A stretch of DNA of 64,000 bases from Mycobacterium sp. GA-2829 (GTDB taxonomy: Bacteria; Actinomycetota; Actinomycetes; Mycobacteriales; Mycobacteriaceae): NCBI RefSeq assembly GCF_001499965.1, contig NZ_LQIT01000067.1, positions 124,001 through 188,000 on the forward strand, in the 5' to 3' direction. Below, one piece after another: positions 1 through 8,760 of this stretch. The notes under the pieces were generated by a model. The model saw only the letters and a list, made by a program, of their open reading frames with translations, had not been told where the DNA came from and searched no databases. The position numbers and the translations under genes were made by a program. The first letter of the stretch is position 1. Each line of letters starts with the position of its first letter.

Positions 1-29
1 AGCACCTGCGGGAGCACCTCGGTTTGTAA
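1..29 (+). CDS. Possible 3' end of an upstream gene (partial)
   Basis: An open frame from base 3 reads HLREHLGL and stops at TAA 27-29, ten bases before the next ATG. Only eight codons are visible, so no family can be named. This could be chance. Confidence 0.25.
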
Positions 30-39
30 GCTGGCGCAA

Positions 40-330
40 ATGTCACAGGCGACCGTGGGGTGGCTGATCCTGCTGACCGCGGGCGTCATCGCCGCGGCCG
101 GGGTGTCGCTGCGGGGGTTCGTCGGCCGCCGCGCCGACCGGCATCCGCTCGGCCGGCTCACCCGCCGGTTCCGGGAGACGAAGCTCGCCAGGCGAGTGTT
201 CGGGCCTGTGCACCGCGATGCGCTCGACCCCGACGAACTCGATCAGGTGATCCTGATGCCCACCCTCGTCGTCGCGTGCGGGCTGTGCCTGACCGCGGTG
301 TTCCTGCTCGGCTACCGCGTCCTGAGCTGA
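40..330 (+). CDS. Small two-TM membrane protein, unknown function
   Basis: A 96-residue protein not recognised as a known family. An N-terminal hydrophobic helix (about residues 6-24) and a C-terminal one (about 73-93) flank a basic, Arg-rich cytosolic-looking segment (about 25-60) followed by a short acidic stretch (DPDELDQ). The ATG at 40 has no clear Shine-Dalgarno sequence. The gene converges on the MBL-fold gene and their 3' ends overlap by 19 bases. High third-position GC is consistent with real coding, but a spurious call cannot be excluded. Confidence 0.55.
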   Translation: MSQATVGWLILLTAGVIAAAGVSLRGFVGRRADRHPLGRLTRRFRETKLARRVFGPVHRDALDPDELDQVILMPTLVVACGLCLTAVFLLGYRVLS

Positions 331-1058
331 CGGGCCGCCGCCAGCGCGGCATCGCGGATCGGTCCGCGCCACAACGGTCCGTGCCCCGGCAACAGGGTCT
401 CGGCGTCGACGAGCGCGAGCGCGTCCAGGGTCTGCACACAGCGGGCCTGATCGTGGTTGAACACCTCCGGCAGCAGCTGCGGGCGGGTGTCGGCGAGCAG
501 CGGGTGACCGGTCACCAGTGCGTCGCCGCCGACCAGGACGCCGTCGACCAGATACGAGCAGTGCCCGCCGGTGTGGCCGGGGCTCGGGATCGCCCGCGGG
601 GTACCCGGCAGCGTCGCGGCGACTTCGTCGGTGAGCGCCGCGGCAGTCGGGATTCCGCCGCGCGTCAGACCGCCCTTGCGGCTGATCGTCACCGTCCACT
701 TCAGCCACCGCGGCTGCCACACGTGTTTCGCGACCTCGACCGGGGACACCTGCTCGAGGTACTCCCGACGGGCGTGCCCGACCTCGTCGGCGTGGGCGTA
801 GACGGGGATGCCGTGGTGGGCGGCGAACCAGATCGCCGAACCGAAGTGGTCGACGTGCGCGTGGGTCAACAGGATCGCCCGCACATCACCCAGCCCGAAA
901 CCCAAGCGGCGCAACGAATCCACCACATCGTCGCGGTGGCCGGGGAACCCGGTGTCGATCAGCACGACCCCACGGTCGTCGGCCACCACCGTCCAGTTCA
1001 CCAGGTCGGTCTGGGCGAGGTGGACACGGTCGGTGACGGCCGTCAGCGCTGCTGGCAT
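312..1058 (-). CDS. MBL-fold metallo-hydrolase (Rv0406c-like)
   Basis: A 248-residue metallo-beta-lactamase-fold hydrolase. The metal-binding motif HAHVDH is clear near residues 66-71. It is preceded by the usual DTGFPGH strand-loop and followed by GHTGGH near 163-168 and a GHGP motif near the C-terminus, all typical of glyoxalase II/RNase Z-like dinuclear zinc hydrolases. The substrate cannot be predicted. It is divergent from fgd with only 35 bases between the two starts, the arrangement of Rv0406c and fgd1 in M. tuberculosis, so the two probably share a promoter region. No signal peptide is visible; likely cytosolic. Confidence 0.88.
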   Translation of the reverse strand: MPAALTAVTDRVHLAQTDLVNWTVVADDRGVVLIDTGFPGHRDDVVDSLRRLGFGLGDVRAILLTHAHVDHFGSAIWFAAHHGIPVYAHADEVGHARREYLEQVSPVEVAKHVWQPRWLKWTVTISRKGGLTRGGIPTAAALTDEVAATLPGTPRAIPSPGHTGGHCSYLVDGVLVGGDALVTGHPLLADTRPQLLPEVFNHDQARCVQTLDALALVDAETLLPGHGPLWRGPIRDAALAAARQLRTR

Positions 1059-1093
1059 GCCGCGAGTGTAGGCAGAGGAGTAGAAACGAGATC

Positions 1094-2104
1094 GTGGCTG
1101 AACTCAAACTCGGATACAAGGCGTCGGCGGAGCAGTTCGCGCCGCGGGAACTGGTGGAGCTCGCGGTGGCGGCCGAAGAGCACGGGATGGACAGTGCGAC
1201 GGTCAGTGACCACTTCCAGCCGTGGCGTCATGAGGGCGGGCATGCGCCGTTCTCGCTGGCGTGGATGACCGCGGTGGGGGAGCGCACCAAACGCCTGCAG
1301 TTGGGGACCTCGGTGCTGACGCCGACGTTCCGGTACAACCCGGCGGTGATCGCGCAGGCGTTCGCGACGATGGCGTGTCTGTACCCGAACCGGATCTTCC
1401 TCGGGGTGGGGACCGGTGAGGCGCTCAACGAGATCGCCACCGGCTACGAGGGCGACTGGCCGGATTTCAAGGAACGCTTCGCCCGGTTGCGCGAATCGGT
1501 GCGGCTGATGCGGGAGCTGTGGCTCGGCGACCGGGTGGATTTCGAGGGCGAGTACTACCGCACCAAGGGGGCGTCGATCTACGACGTGCCCGAAGGCGGG
1601 GTGCCGGTGTACGTCGCCGCGGGTGGGCCGGTGGTGGCCAAGTACGCCGGCCGCGCCGGGGACGGCTTCATCTGCACCTCGGGTAAGGGTGAGGAGCTCT
1701 ACAAGGACAAGCTGCTGCCGGCGGTGGCCGAAGGCGCCGACGCGGCGGGCAAGAACGTCGACGACGTCGACAAGATGATCGAGATCAAGATCTCCTACGA
1801 CACCGATCCCGAACTGGCGCTGGAGAACACGCGGTTCTGGGCGCCGCTGTCGCTGACCGCCGAGCAGAAGCACAGCATCGACGATCCGATCGAGATGGAG
1901 AAGGCCGCCGACGAGCTGCCGATCGAGCAGGTCGCCAAGCGCTGGATCGTGGCATCGGATCCTGACGAGGCGGTGGAGAAGGTCAAGGATTACGTGGGCT
2001 GGGGGTTGAACCACCTGGTGTTCCACGCTCCGGGGCACGACCAGCGGCGCTTCCTCGAACTGTTCCAGCGCGACCTGGAGCCTCGGCTGCGGAAACTGGG
2101 CTGA
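1094..2104 (+). CDS. fgd: F420-dependent glucose-6-phosphate dehydrogenase
   Basis: 336 residues, the normal length for Fgd1. It oxidises glucose 6-phosphate to 6-phosphogluconolactone while reducing coenzyme F420, supplying F420H2 for cytosolic reductases. The luciferase-like TIM barrel is intact. The catalytic motif SDHFQPW places Asp39, His40 and Trp44 at the known active-site positions, and Glu109 lies in [10 protein letters not shown]. The GTG start at 1094 gives [11 protein letters not shown], matching the mycobacterial Fgd1 N-terminus. A purine-rich GAGGAG lies about 13 bases upstream. The 3' end overlaps the convergent membrane protein gene by 122 bases. Confidence 0.98.
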   Translation: MAELKLGYKASAEQFAPRELVELAVAAEEHGMDSATVSDHFQPWRHEGGHAPFSLAWMTAVGERTKRLQLGTSVLTPTFRYNPAVIAQAFATMACLYPNRIFLGVGTGEALNEIATGYEGDWPDFKERFARLRESVRLMRELWLGDRVDFEGEYYRTKGASIYDVPEGGVPVYVAAGGPVVAKYAGRAGDGFICTSGKGEELYKDKLLPAVAEGADAAGKNVDDVDKMIEIKISYDTDPELALENTRFWAPLSLTAEQKHSIDDPIEMEKAADELPIEQVAKRWIVASDPDEAVEKVKDYVGWGLNHLVFHAPGHDQRRFLELFQRDLEPRLRKLG

Positions 2105-3752
2105 CGCGGTCGGTGCGGCGCGCCGGCGGTTCGGTCACCCGGTACACCCGGAACCGTTCGTCGCCGGTCGCGCCGTACACCGAATGCACCAGCGTGCCCA
2201 GCCCCGCCCCGTTGGCCCACAGGTCGGGGTAGCGCACGTTGAGCGCATCGGCGTTGCTGATGCCGGGGTTGCTCGCGACGATGTACTGCACGCCGAAGTC
2301 GCGCGGCCGGTTGAGCGTCGCGGTGAAGTCGTAGTCGCTGGTGATGACGAACTGCTTGGGCCGCTCCGACCCCAGCCACACCCCCCAGGTGTTGAAGGTG
2401 TCCATCAGCACCGCACCCTCGGGCAGCTGTTTGCGGTCGAAGTAGCCGGCCAGCGCCCGGTCGTTCACCATCAGCCGCCGGTACCACTGTTCCGAGGGCG
2501 GGTACCGCTGCGGATCGGCCAGCGATTTGAGCCCGAACTGCAACTGCTGGTTGCCGATTCGCTCATCGGACATCGCGTACAACGTGACCGGGATGCCGAT
2601 CGCCAGCGATGCGCACAGCAGGGCGGCGCCCGCCCGGCCTGCCATCGCGTCGGCGGCGGGTGCGGGTGTGCGCGGCGGCCGCGGCTGCCACAGCGCCAGC
2701 GCGATGCAGACCACCAGGGGGATCGCCAGCAGATAGAACCGGAACCAGCCGAACGTGGTCGACGAGAACTGCCCCCACGCGGCGAAGGCCAGCACCGGTC
2801 CGAAGACCGCGACCGGGACCAGCGCGGTGGCGTTGCGCCGCAGCACCGCGACCGCGACCGCACCGGCCGCCGCGATCAATGCGAAGGGCTGCATCCCGAG
2901 CAGGCGCGCCGCGATCACCACCCAGTCGTCCGACGCCGCACCGGCCAGCGGGCTGGCGCGGTTCATGGCGGCGGCGACCTGACTGTCGTTGCCGTACTGC
3001 GACGACAGCGTGGCGAACAGCTCACCGGTGACCACCCAGCCGGTCAGAGCCCAGATGCAGAACGCCGACACCAACGGGAACATCACGATGAGCACCGCGA
3101 GGATCACCGAGTTCACCCGCTGCGATCGCGGCGCGCGGTGCAAGGCCACCACCGCCACCAGCAGCGCCGCCCCGCAGGCGGCCGGAACCGCCTCGTAGCG
3201 CGACAGATACCCGACGCCCAGCGCGATACCGGCCCACGCCAGATCCCCGACGCGGCGCGTGTACACCCACTGCATGAGGTGGCGCGCGCACCAGACGAGC
3301 GCGAATGTCTCGGCGGCCTCGCTCATCCCCGATGCGCCGTAGGTGACGATCATCGGGTGCAGGGCGAAGCACGCGACGGCCAGCCACCGACACCCCGCGC
3401 CGACCCCCCGGTCGAGGGCGATGCGGCGCACCATCACCGCGGCGCCCGCCATGAACAGCGCGCTCTGCACCACCCCGGCCAGCCCGTGGGTCTTGAGCAC
3501 CGGCCACCAGTCGCTCAGCGTGAGAACCGGGATCTCGACGAGACTGGGCAGCGGATTCCACACGAACCCGATCGCCGACAGGTGCGGCTGCCTGCTCATC
3601 AGCACGTAGCCGGCGTTGGCCACCCGGCTCGGCGAGTCGGGGTCGAACATGTTGTACCGCAACACCAGAGCCGCACCGACGGTGAAGTACAGCACGCTCA
3701 GGGCGGCGAACAGTGCGACGCCCCAGCTGCGCCGCGGTGCGGTCGTGGTCAC
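1983..3752 (-). CDS. Polytopic membrane protein, GT-C-like, last gene of glycan operon
   Basis: About 589 residues with roughly ten hydrophobic helices, an extracytoplasmic-looking loop after the first helix, and a soluble C-terminal domain containing FVITSDYDF. The layout resembles GT-C lipid-linked-sugar transferases or related mycobacterial envelope proteins, but no catalytic motif is certain. The start is GTG 3752, whose GTGA overlaps the TGA of the upstream BcsB-like gene, indicating translational coupling. The frame stays open through the end of fgd, so the last 40 or so Arg/Pro/Gly-rich residues are read antisense to fgd and may not be functional. Probably contributes to the same surface polysaccharide as its neighbours. 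Confidence 0.75.
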   Translation of the reverse strand: MTTTAPRRSWGVALFAALSVLYFTVGAALVLRYNMFDPDSPSRVANAGYVLMSRQPHLSAIGFVWNPLPSLVEIPVLTLSDWWPVLKTHGLAGVVQSALFMAGAAVMVRRIALDRGVGAGCRWLAVACFALHPMIVTYGASGMSEAAETFALVWCARHLMQWVYTRRVGDLAWAGIALGVGYLSRYEAVPAACGAALLVAVVALHRAPRSQRVNSVILAVLIVMFPLVSAFCIWALTGWVVTGELFATLSSQYGNDSQVAAAMNRASPLAGAASDDWVVIAARLLGMQPFALIAAAGAVAVAVLRRNATALVPVAVFGPVLAFAAWGQFSSTTFGWFRFYLLAIPLVVCIALALWQPRPPRTPAPAADAMAGRAGAALLCASLAIGIPVTLYAMSDERIGNQQLQFGLKSLADPQRYPPSEQWYRRLMVNDRALAGYFDRKQLPEGAVLMDTFNTWGVWLGSERPKQFVITSDYDFTATLNRPRDFGVQYIVASNPGISNADALNVRYPDLWANGAGLGTLVHSVYGATGDERFRVYRVTEPPARRTDRVSPVSAAEAPGRAGTVRGSAAGRAPERGTPGGSTPSPRNP

Positions 3753-5674
3753 CGGGCCCGGCGGCGGCGTCGCACCAGCACGATGGCCACGGCGGCGATG
3801 GCCACGGCCACCCCGATGGCCGAGGACAGCACGGCCCACCACTTCCACTGGTTGCCCGGGTACTCGTTGACCAGCGCACCGCCCTCGCGGACGGTCAGGT
3901 TCACGGTCTGCTGGGCCGCACCGGTGGCGACGAGGTCACCGGTCAACGAGGCCCACCGGTTCGGCAGACCGCGGATGTGGTCGAAGGTGTTGTCCACCAA
4001 CGCCCAGTCGCCGGTTCCGGTGACCGCCAGCACGGTGCGGTTGTTGTGGGTGAACACTTGCACCGCACCCAGCGGGCCGCGCAGATCCACCTCGGTGAGC
4101 GGAGATCCGTTGATCGAGTAGGTGTTCGGGGCGTCGGGCAGCAGCGCCGGTGTCATCCCCGCATCGAGGAGTTCCTTACCGCCGCCGACGACCAGCAGGC
4201 CGGTGCCCGAGGCCGCCGCGACGTCGAACGAGGTCAGGCGCGGCCGCAGGGTCTCGGTCGTCTGCTGGCCCATGAGGTTGATCGCCTGTGCGGCGAAGCG
4301 CAGGTGGCCGGGGGTGTCGATGGCCACGTCGAAGTCGGGGGTGAACGCCACCGGCAGCACCGGGAACCCGCCGCGGTTGCGGGAGCCGGGGGTGACGGTG
4401 ACCGTCGACTGCGGGTCGAGGGCGAAGGTCATCCGGTCGTTCAGCGGTGCGCATTCGTGGCTGGGCACGTAGCGCAGTTCCAGCGCCATCCCGATGTTGG
4501 AGGTGACCGACTCCGCGGGGATGTCGCCGGTGAGGTCGAGGACCCCGGACTCGTCGAGCCTGCGGGTGGCCAGCACGGTGGACCCGGAGCGGATCAGGAC
4601 CGAGGCCTCACCGCCGACGACGGGGGTGTAGCGGGCCTTGAGGTGCACCGAGGCGTTGGTGATCGGGCCCACCGCGAACTTCGCGACGTCGAATCCGGCG
4701 TAGAGCGTGCTGGTGCCGAGGACCGACGCCTCACCGGTCATGCCGAGCTGCGCGAAGGTCTTGATGTCGGTGGCTTCGGTGCGGTTCGGTTCGACGAACC
4801 GCGTGGTCGCCGAATTCGACTGCGCCAGCGTGTATCTGCGGTCGGCGAACAGGTCGACCTGGCGTACCAGGTCGTCGCCCGATCCGCGGATCGCCAGCAC
4901 CGCGCCCGGGGTGCCGGGCTTCTCGACCGTCATCGCGGCCGGTCCGCCCTCGTCGATCTCGATGACCCGGCGGCCCGCGGCGGCCGGCGACAGCGGCGCC
5001 TCGGAGGTGTCGACGTCGATGCGCACCGGCATCGGCCGGTACAGGTCGGTCAGTTCGGCGACGAGGGTCAGCGCGGCCTGCTGTTCGGCCGGTGACGGTT
5101 TCGCGCCGACGCGGATCACGATCTTGTCCAGGTAGCCGGGCAGGAAGTCGGCCACGGTCCTGGGGTTCGGCGTCGGACCGGAGAACGAGTTGCCGAGCTG
5201 GGTCAGCGACAGCGACGGCGGCTGGCTGCAGCTGTCGCCGACGGGTCCGCGGTCGCGCAGCACGAAACGCAGTGTGGCACTGCCGTCGACGACCTGCGCA
5301 GCGGAGATGTTGACGGTGAACGGTCTGCTCTCGGCCTCGCGCGGGACGGGGAACGAGCCGAGGATGGTGTCGCGGCCGTCCAGCACCTCCACGCGGCCGT
5401 CGGCCACGTTGACCACCGCGCCGGCCTGACCGGTCAGGGTCGTGGGCCGCACACCGTCGGGGACCGGGATCGACACGTCGAACGGCTGGTTCTCGCCGAG
5501 CAGGTCCAGCCGTTCGGACACCCCGAGCTGTTCCCAGCGGATCTGCCCGGGGGCGCCGTTGCCCGCGACGACTTTGTTGGCCGGATCCGCCTGCGCGGCG
5601 GGAAGGAGCGTCATCGGCAGCGTGAGGCCGACAGCGGTCAGTCCTACTGCGAATGCGCGGGTGAGAGTTGGCAT
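3749..5674 (-). CDS. BcsB-like exported glycan synthase partner
   Basis: 641 residues. An N-terminal Sec signal peptide (MPTLTRAFAVGLTAVG, ending near PAAQA) precedes a large extracytoplasmic beta-rich region. A single C-terminal membrane helix (about 612-634) ends in a basic RRRRRAR tail, the topology of the cellulose synthase regulatory subunit BcsB. BcsB guides the growing beta-glucan out of the synthase. The ATG at 5674 is chosen because GGAAGGA sits six bases upstream. An ATG at 5704 overlapping the glycosyltransferase stop (ATGA) would add ten residues before the signal peptide. Its place directly after a family 2 glycosyltransferase supports the assignment. Confidence 0.82.
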   Translation of the reverse strand: MPTLTRAFAVGLTAVGLTLPMTLLPAAQADPANKVVAGNGAPGQIRWEQLGVSERLDLLGENQPFDVSIPVPDGVRPTTLTGQAGAVVNVADGRVEVLDGRDTILGSFPVPREAESRPFTVNISAAQVVDGSATLRFVLRDRGPVGDSCSQPPSLSLTQLGNSFSGPTPNPRTVADFLPGYLDKIVIRVGAKPSPAEQQAALTLVAELTDLYRPMPVRIDVDTSEAPLSPAAAGRRVIEIDEGGPAAMTVEKPGTPGAVLAIRGSGDDLVRQVDLFADRRYTLAQSNSATTRFVEPNRTEATDIKTFAQLGMTGEASVLGTSTLYAGFDVAKFAVGPITNASVHLKARYTPVVGGEASVLIRSGSTVLATRRLDESGVLDLTGDIPAESVTSNIGMALELRYVPSHECAPLNDRMTFALDPQSTVTVTPGSRNRGGFPVLPVAFTPDFDVAIDTPGHLRFAAQAINLMGQQTTETLRPRLTSFDVAAASGTGLLVVGGGKELLDAGMTPALLPDAPNTYSINGSPLTEVDLRGPLGAVQVFTHNNRTVLAVTGTGDWALVDNTFDHIRGLPNRWASLTGDLVATGAAQQTVNLTVREGGALVNEYPGNQWKWWAVLSSAIGVAVAIAAVAIVLVRRRRRAR

Positions 5675-5700
5675 CGGATTCCTTCCCAATGGGGACGAGG

Positions 5701-7095
5701 TCATGCGGACGGGGACAGACCGTGAACGGTCTTCTCCCAGAACGAGGGACGGGCGACGAGTTGGTAGATGGCCTTGACGGCGGCAACGGACTGCAGCATC
5801 CAGTACAGCGGCGCCAACAACGCCGCCCACCACAGCTGCGGTTTACCGAGCGCGGCGGTGACGATGAGCCCGGCGAACACGGACAGCGGCGCGCAGATCA
5901 GCAGGAGCACCAGGCACACGTAGTAGGTGAGCGGCGGGAACAGCACGGCGATCGCGGCGGGTCTGCCCAGCACCCAGACGAACATGGCGAACCAGAAGAT
6001 CACGTTGAGCGCGCTCGTCAGAGGCACACCGCCGGTCATGTTGATCAACCGCAGGAAGGCTTTGGTGCCCAGCTCTTTCCGCAGCTTCGCCGGGGTGCGC
6101 AGGTGCACCAGCATGGTCTGCAGATAGCCCTTGTACCAGCGGGAGCGCTGCCGAATCCAGTTCACCACATCCGAATTGGCTTCTTCGAGGGTGATCGAAT
6201 CGAGGATGAGGGTGCGGTAGCCGTGGCGGGCCAGGCGCACACCGAGGTCGGCGTCCTCGGTGACGTTGAACTCGTCCCAGCCGCCGATCTCGCGCCAGAC
6301 CCGCACCGGCATGTGGTTGGAGGTCCCGCCGAGCGGCACCACGCAGCGTGCGTTCTCCACGGCGGGCAGGACGACGCCGAACCACTGGTCGTATTCGAGG
6401 GAGAAGAAGCGGGTGAGGAGGTTCTGGCTCTCGTTGAAGTAGCCCAATCGGGCCTGCAGACAACCGATCCCGTCGGGCACCCGGCGGAACGCGGCGACGG
6501 CGCGCCGCAGCTGCAGCGGATCGGGGATGTCCTCGGCGTCGTAGATCGTCAGGTACTCGCCGCGCAGATCGGGCAGAGACATCCCGTAGTTGCACGCCTT
6601 CGGCTTGGTCTTGGGAAAGCTGTGCGGCACGATCACGATCCGCACCGACTTCAGGTCCGCGCCGAGCAGCGCCTCCTGGGTGGCGATGTCGTCTTCCTCG
6701 ACGAGCAGCAGGATCTCGAGTTTGTCGGCGGGGTAGTCGAGTCGGCCGACCCCGTTGATCAGGTTCGTCACGATCGTCGGTTCGTCGTAGACGGGTAGCA
6801 GCACCGTGTAGACCGGCAGTTCGTGGTCCGGGATGGCCGTGGCCTCGTCGGCGTCGACGGACACCAGGCTCGACATCCGAAGTCCCCTGAACAGCAGGTA
6901 GTTACGGTCGATCGTGGACACCAGATAGGTGAACGCGATCAGACCGGTGGCGATCGGGGCGACGATGGCCGGCCACACCCAGACCGTGGCCGCGACCACG
7001 GCGACCGCCGCGGCGGCGACAGTCAGCGCTCGCGGACCGAGCAGTCCGCGCGCCGACAGGTGCGCCGGCAGCAGGGTGGGCGTGGTGTCAGGCAT
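5701..7095 (-). CDS. Membrane family 2 glycosyltransferase (cellulose-synthase-like)
   Basis: 464 residues with two N-terminal membrane helices, a GT-A catalytic domain and four or more C-terminal helices, as in processive beta-glycan synthases. Visible motifs are DAED (186-189, UDP-sugar/metal binding), TEDAD (279-283, catalytic base) and QRSRW (316-320, acceptor/product binding), the D,D,D,QxxRW signature. There is no C-terminal PilZ domain, so cyclic-di-GMP control as in proteobacterial BcsA is not expected. The ATG at 7095 overlaps the upstream stop by eight bases. Its downstream partner is BcsB-like. The product (cellulose, another beta-glucan, or a mannan) cannot be told from sequence. 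Confidence 0.88.
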   Translation of the reverse strand: MPDTTPTLLPAHLSARGLLGPRALTVAAAAVAVVAATVWVWPAIVAPIATGLIAFTYLVSTIDRNYLLFRGLRMSSLVSVDADEATAIPDHELPVYTVLLPVYDEPTIVTNLINGVGRLDYPADKLEILLLVEEDDIATQEALLGADLKSVRIVIVPHSFPKTKPKACNYGMSLPDLRGEYLTIYDAEDIPDPLQLRRAVAAFRRVPDGIGCLQARLGYFNESQNLLTRFFSLEYDQWFGVVLPAVENARCVVPLGGTSNHMPVRVWREIGGWDEFNVTEDADLGVRLARHGYRTLILDSITLEEANSDVVNWIRQRSRWYKGYLQTMLVHLRTPAKLRKELGTKAFLRLINMTGGVPLTSALNVIFWFAMFVWVLGRPAAIAVLFPPLTYYVCLVLLLICAPLSVFAGLIVTAALGKPQLWWAALLAPLYWMLQSVAAVKAIYQLVARPSFWEKTVHGLSPSA

Positions 7096-8596
7096 CGGCG
7101 GCGGCGACCTCGGCGGCCAGGGCGACGGCGTCCTGCAGCACCACGTCGTCGACGTCGCCGAGCTCATCCGGCTGCTGCCGGGCCACCCACAGGGCCGGAC
7201 GCAGTGACACGTCGAGCAGCTTCACCGGCGCGGGCACGGGCAGTCGACCGTCGGTGGGCGACTGGTTCGCCAGGACCGTGACCCGCTGGAAGACATCGCC
7301 GGACTGCCACTCCCAGGCGATCGCCAACCACTCCCCGGTGTTGCCGACCCTGGCGGCATCGGCGTTGGTGTGGGCGATACGCGCACCGGCGGGCAGTCCC
7401 CAATCCCCCGGAGCCGGCAGGAAATTGACCGGGGTGGCGGCCGGGTACCAGGTCAGGTCGCCGATCGCGGTGAGCGGGGCGCGCGCGGAGGTGGTGATGA
7501 CGTCGACGGCGAGCGCCGGGAGGCCGTCCACCGCGGCGGGACGGTACCGCACGAAGGTGGCGTCGGGTCCGGCGTAGCGGGTGATGAAGTCGTACGACGC
7601 CGCCGCCGTCAGCCCGGCCTTCTCCGTCCAGTCCGTCTCGACCGTGGGCAGCGGCGCGGGCAGGACGGTCGAGGGGTTCAGCACCGCGAGGACGGCGCCG
7701 AGGGCCGCGAGCGTGGCGACGGACCGCGCCGAGACCGGGTGCGGGGCGGACCATGCCGGCGTACCGGCCGGGGCGGCGGTGCGCCGGTTGACGATCGTGA
7801 CCGCCACCGGGAGCGCGGCCCCGACCACCAGCGCGGTCGCCATCAGCGGCAGCTGCGGTGCCGCGATGAGCGCGACGACCGCCGCCACGGCGAGGCACCC
7901 CGCCGCCGCGGTCGTCCGCCGGACCATGGGCACGGCCGGGCAGGCGAGGAACACCGCGAGGGCTCCGGCCCACACGGCGGGCATGACGGCCGCGGTGTCC
8001 GACCCGCCGAGGACCGCGGTGGTGAGGATCGACGGCAGCGGGCTGACGAAGTAGACCGCGAAGATCCACAGCGGCCACATCCGCGCCACGTGCCGGACCC
8101 CGAACAGCACCGCCAGCAGGGCGGCGAACCAGACGACCGCGCCGAAGTCCTGCAGATGCCACAGCGTCGACAGCGTGGGCAGGCGGCTGCTGAGAAGTTC
8201 GAAGCCGGCCAGTGCGGGTGCGGCCACCATCGCCGCGATGATCCAGTTCGATTCGGTGTCGCCGACACCACGCGGCGGGGTGCGGTGGCTCGCCGCGATC
8301 AGCACCACCAGGGCGGGCAGGACCACGAGGACGGGGGTGCGGCCACCGGCGACAGCGTCGGCGAGGGTGGCCGCATAGGAATGGCCGTAGGCGACGGCGG
8401 TGAGCGCGATCGCGATGACGAGCCGAACATCGAACCACGCGAACCGCGGTCGCGGCCCGACCGACACGCGTGAAATTGCCGTTAGGAACTCTAATGGCTT
8501 CGCATCAACAGTGATAGTAACGCCAGGCGGCGATGGCATCGTGAGCGACGTTGCCGCGGGTTGCGGTGCCAATTCTGCAGAAGTCCCAGTTCCCAC
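7088..8596 (-). CDS. Polytopic membrane protein, weakly exosortase/EpsI-like
   Basis: 502 residues: about nine or ten membrane helices in the first two-thirds, then a soluble domain (about 330-490). The helix segment ending AVYFVSPLPSIL recalls the Pro-rich helix of exosortases, and the soluble tail recalls an EpsI-type domain. The exosortase catalytic CSG motif is not present, so this is a resemblance only. The GTG start at 8596 has AGGAA six bases upstream; an ATG at 8540 is an alternative. It is the first gene of the minus-strand operon with the glycosyltransferase and BcsB-like genes, with which it overlaps, and is divergent from pta. A role in assembly or export of the same glycan is inferred. 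Confidence 0.7.
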   Translation of the reverse strand: MGTGTSAELAPQPAATSLTMPSPPGVTITVDAKPLEFLTAISRVSVGPRPRFAWFDVRLVIAIALTAVAYGHSYAATLADAVAGGRTPVLVVLPALVVLIAASHRTPPRGVGDTESNWIIAAMVAAPALAGFELLSSRLPTLSTLWHLQDFGAVVWFAALLAVLFGVRHVARMWPLWIFAVYFVSPLPSILTTAVLGGSDTAAVMPAVWAGALAVFLACPAVPMVRRTTAAAGCLAVAAVVALIAAPQLPLMATALVVGAALPVAVTIVNRRTAAPAGTPAWSAPHPVSARSVATLAALGAVLAVLNPSTVLPAPLPTVETDWTEKAGLTAAASYDFITRYAGPDATFVRYRPAAVDGLPALAVDVITTSARAPLTAIGDLTWYPAATPVNFLPAPGDWGLPAGARIAHTNADAARVGNTGEWLAIAWEWQSGDVFQRVTVLANQSPTDGRLPVPAPVKLLDVSLRPALWVARQQPDELGDVDDVVLQDAVALAAEVAAADA

Positions 8597-8760
8597 TGCG
8601 TTCCTGACTCGGTAGTAAGTTATTGACGCGACCGTTCATGACGTGTCTGTGCGAAAGTAGCAAAGAAGTTTCACATAACCAAACCTGCAAGATCAGTGTC
8701 GTGTCAGTCGCAACGAACACCCTGCTGGCCGCATTGCCGCTGATACGGCAGGCTGGGAGG
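8597..8760. promoter_or_regulatory. Divergent promoter region between glycan operon and pta-ackA
   Basis: A 164-base region of lower GC separates the two divergent transcription units. TTGACG at 8623-8628 is a possible -35 for pta, but no convincing -10 was found at normal spacing. GTAGCAAAGAAG (about 8656-8667) contains the inverse of CTTTGC, the core of RamB sites that control acetate genes in Corynebacterium; one match this short is weak. Confidence 0.4.

Noticed and set aside
2184-4121. 645-codon open frame on the plus strand
   Set aside because: It is antisense to two well-supported minus-strand genes and its translation is rich in Arg, His, Gln and Gly without any motif, typical of shadow frames in GC-rich DNA.
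3713-5095. 460-codon plus-strand frame opposite the BcsB-like gene
   Set aside because: Overlaps a gene with signal peptide, C-terminal anchor and good start; no domain recognised in the antisense frame.
8656-8667. RamB-type site before pta
   Set aside because: Only a six-base core matches the remembered consensus; mentioned in the promoter feature but not claimed as a site.
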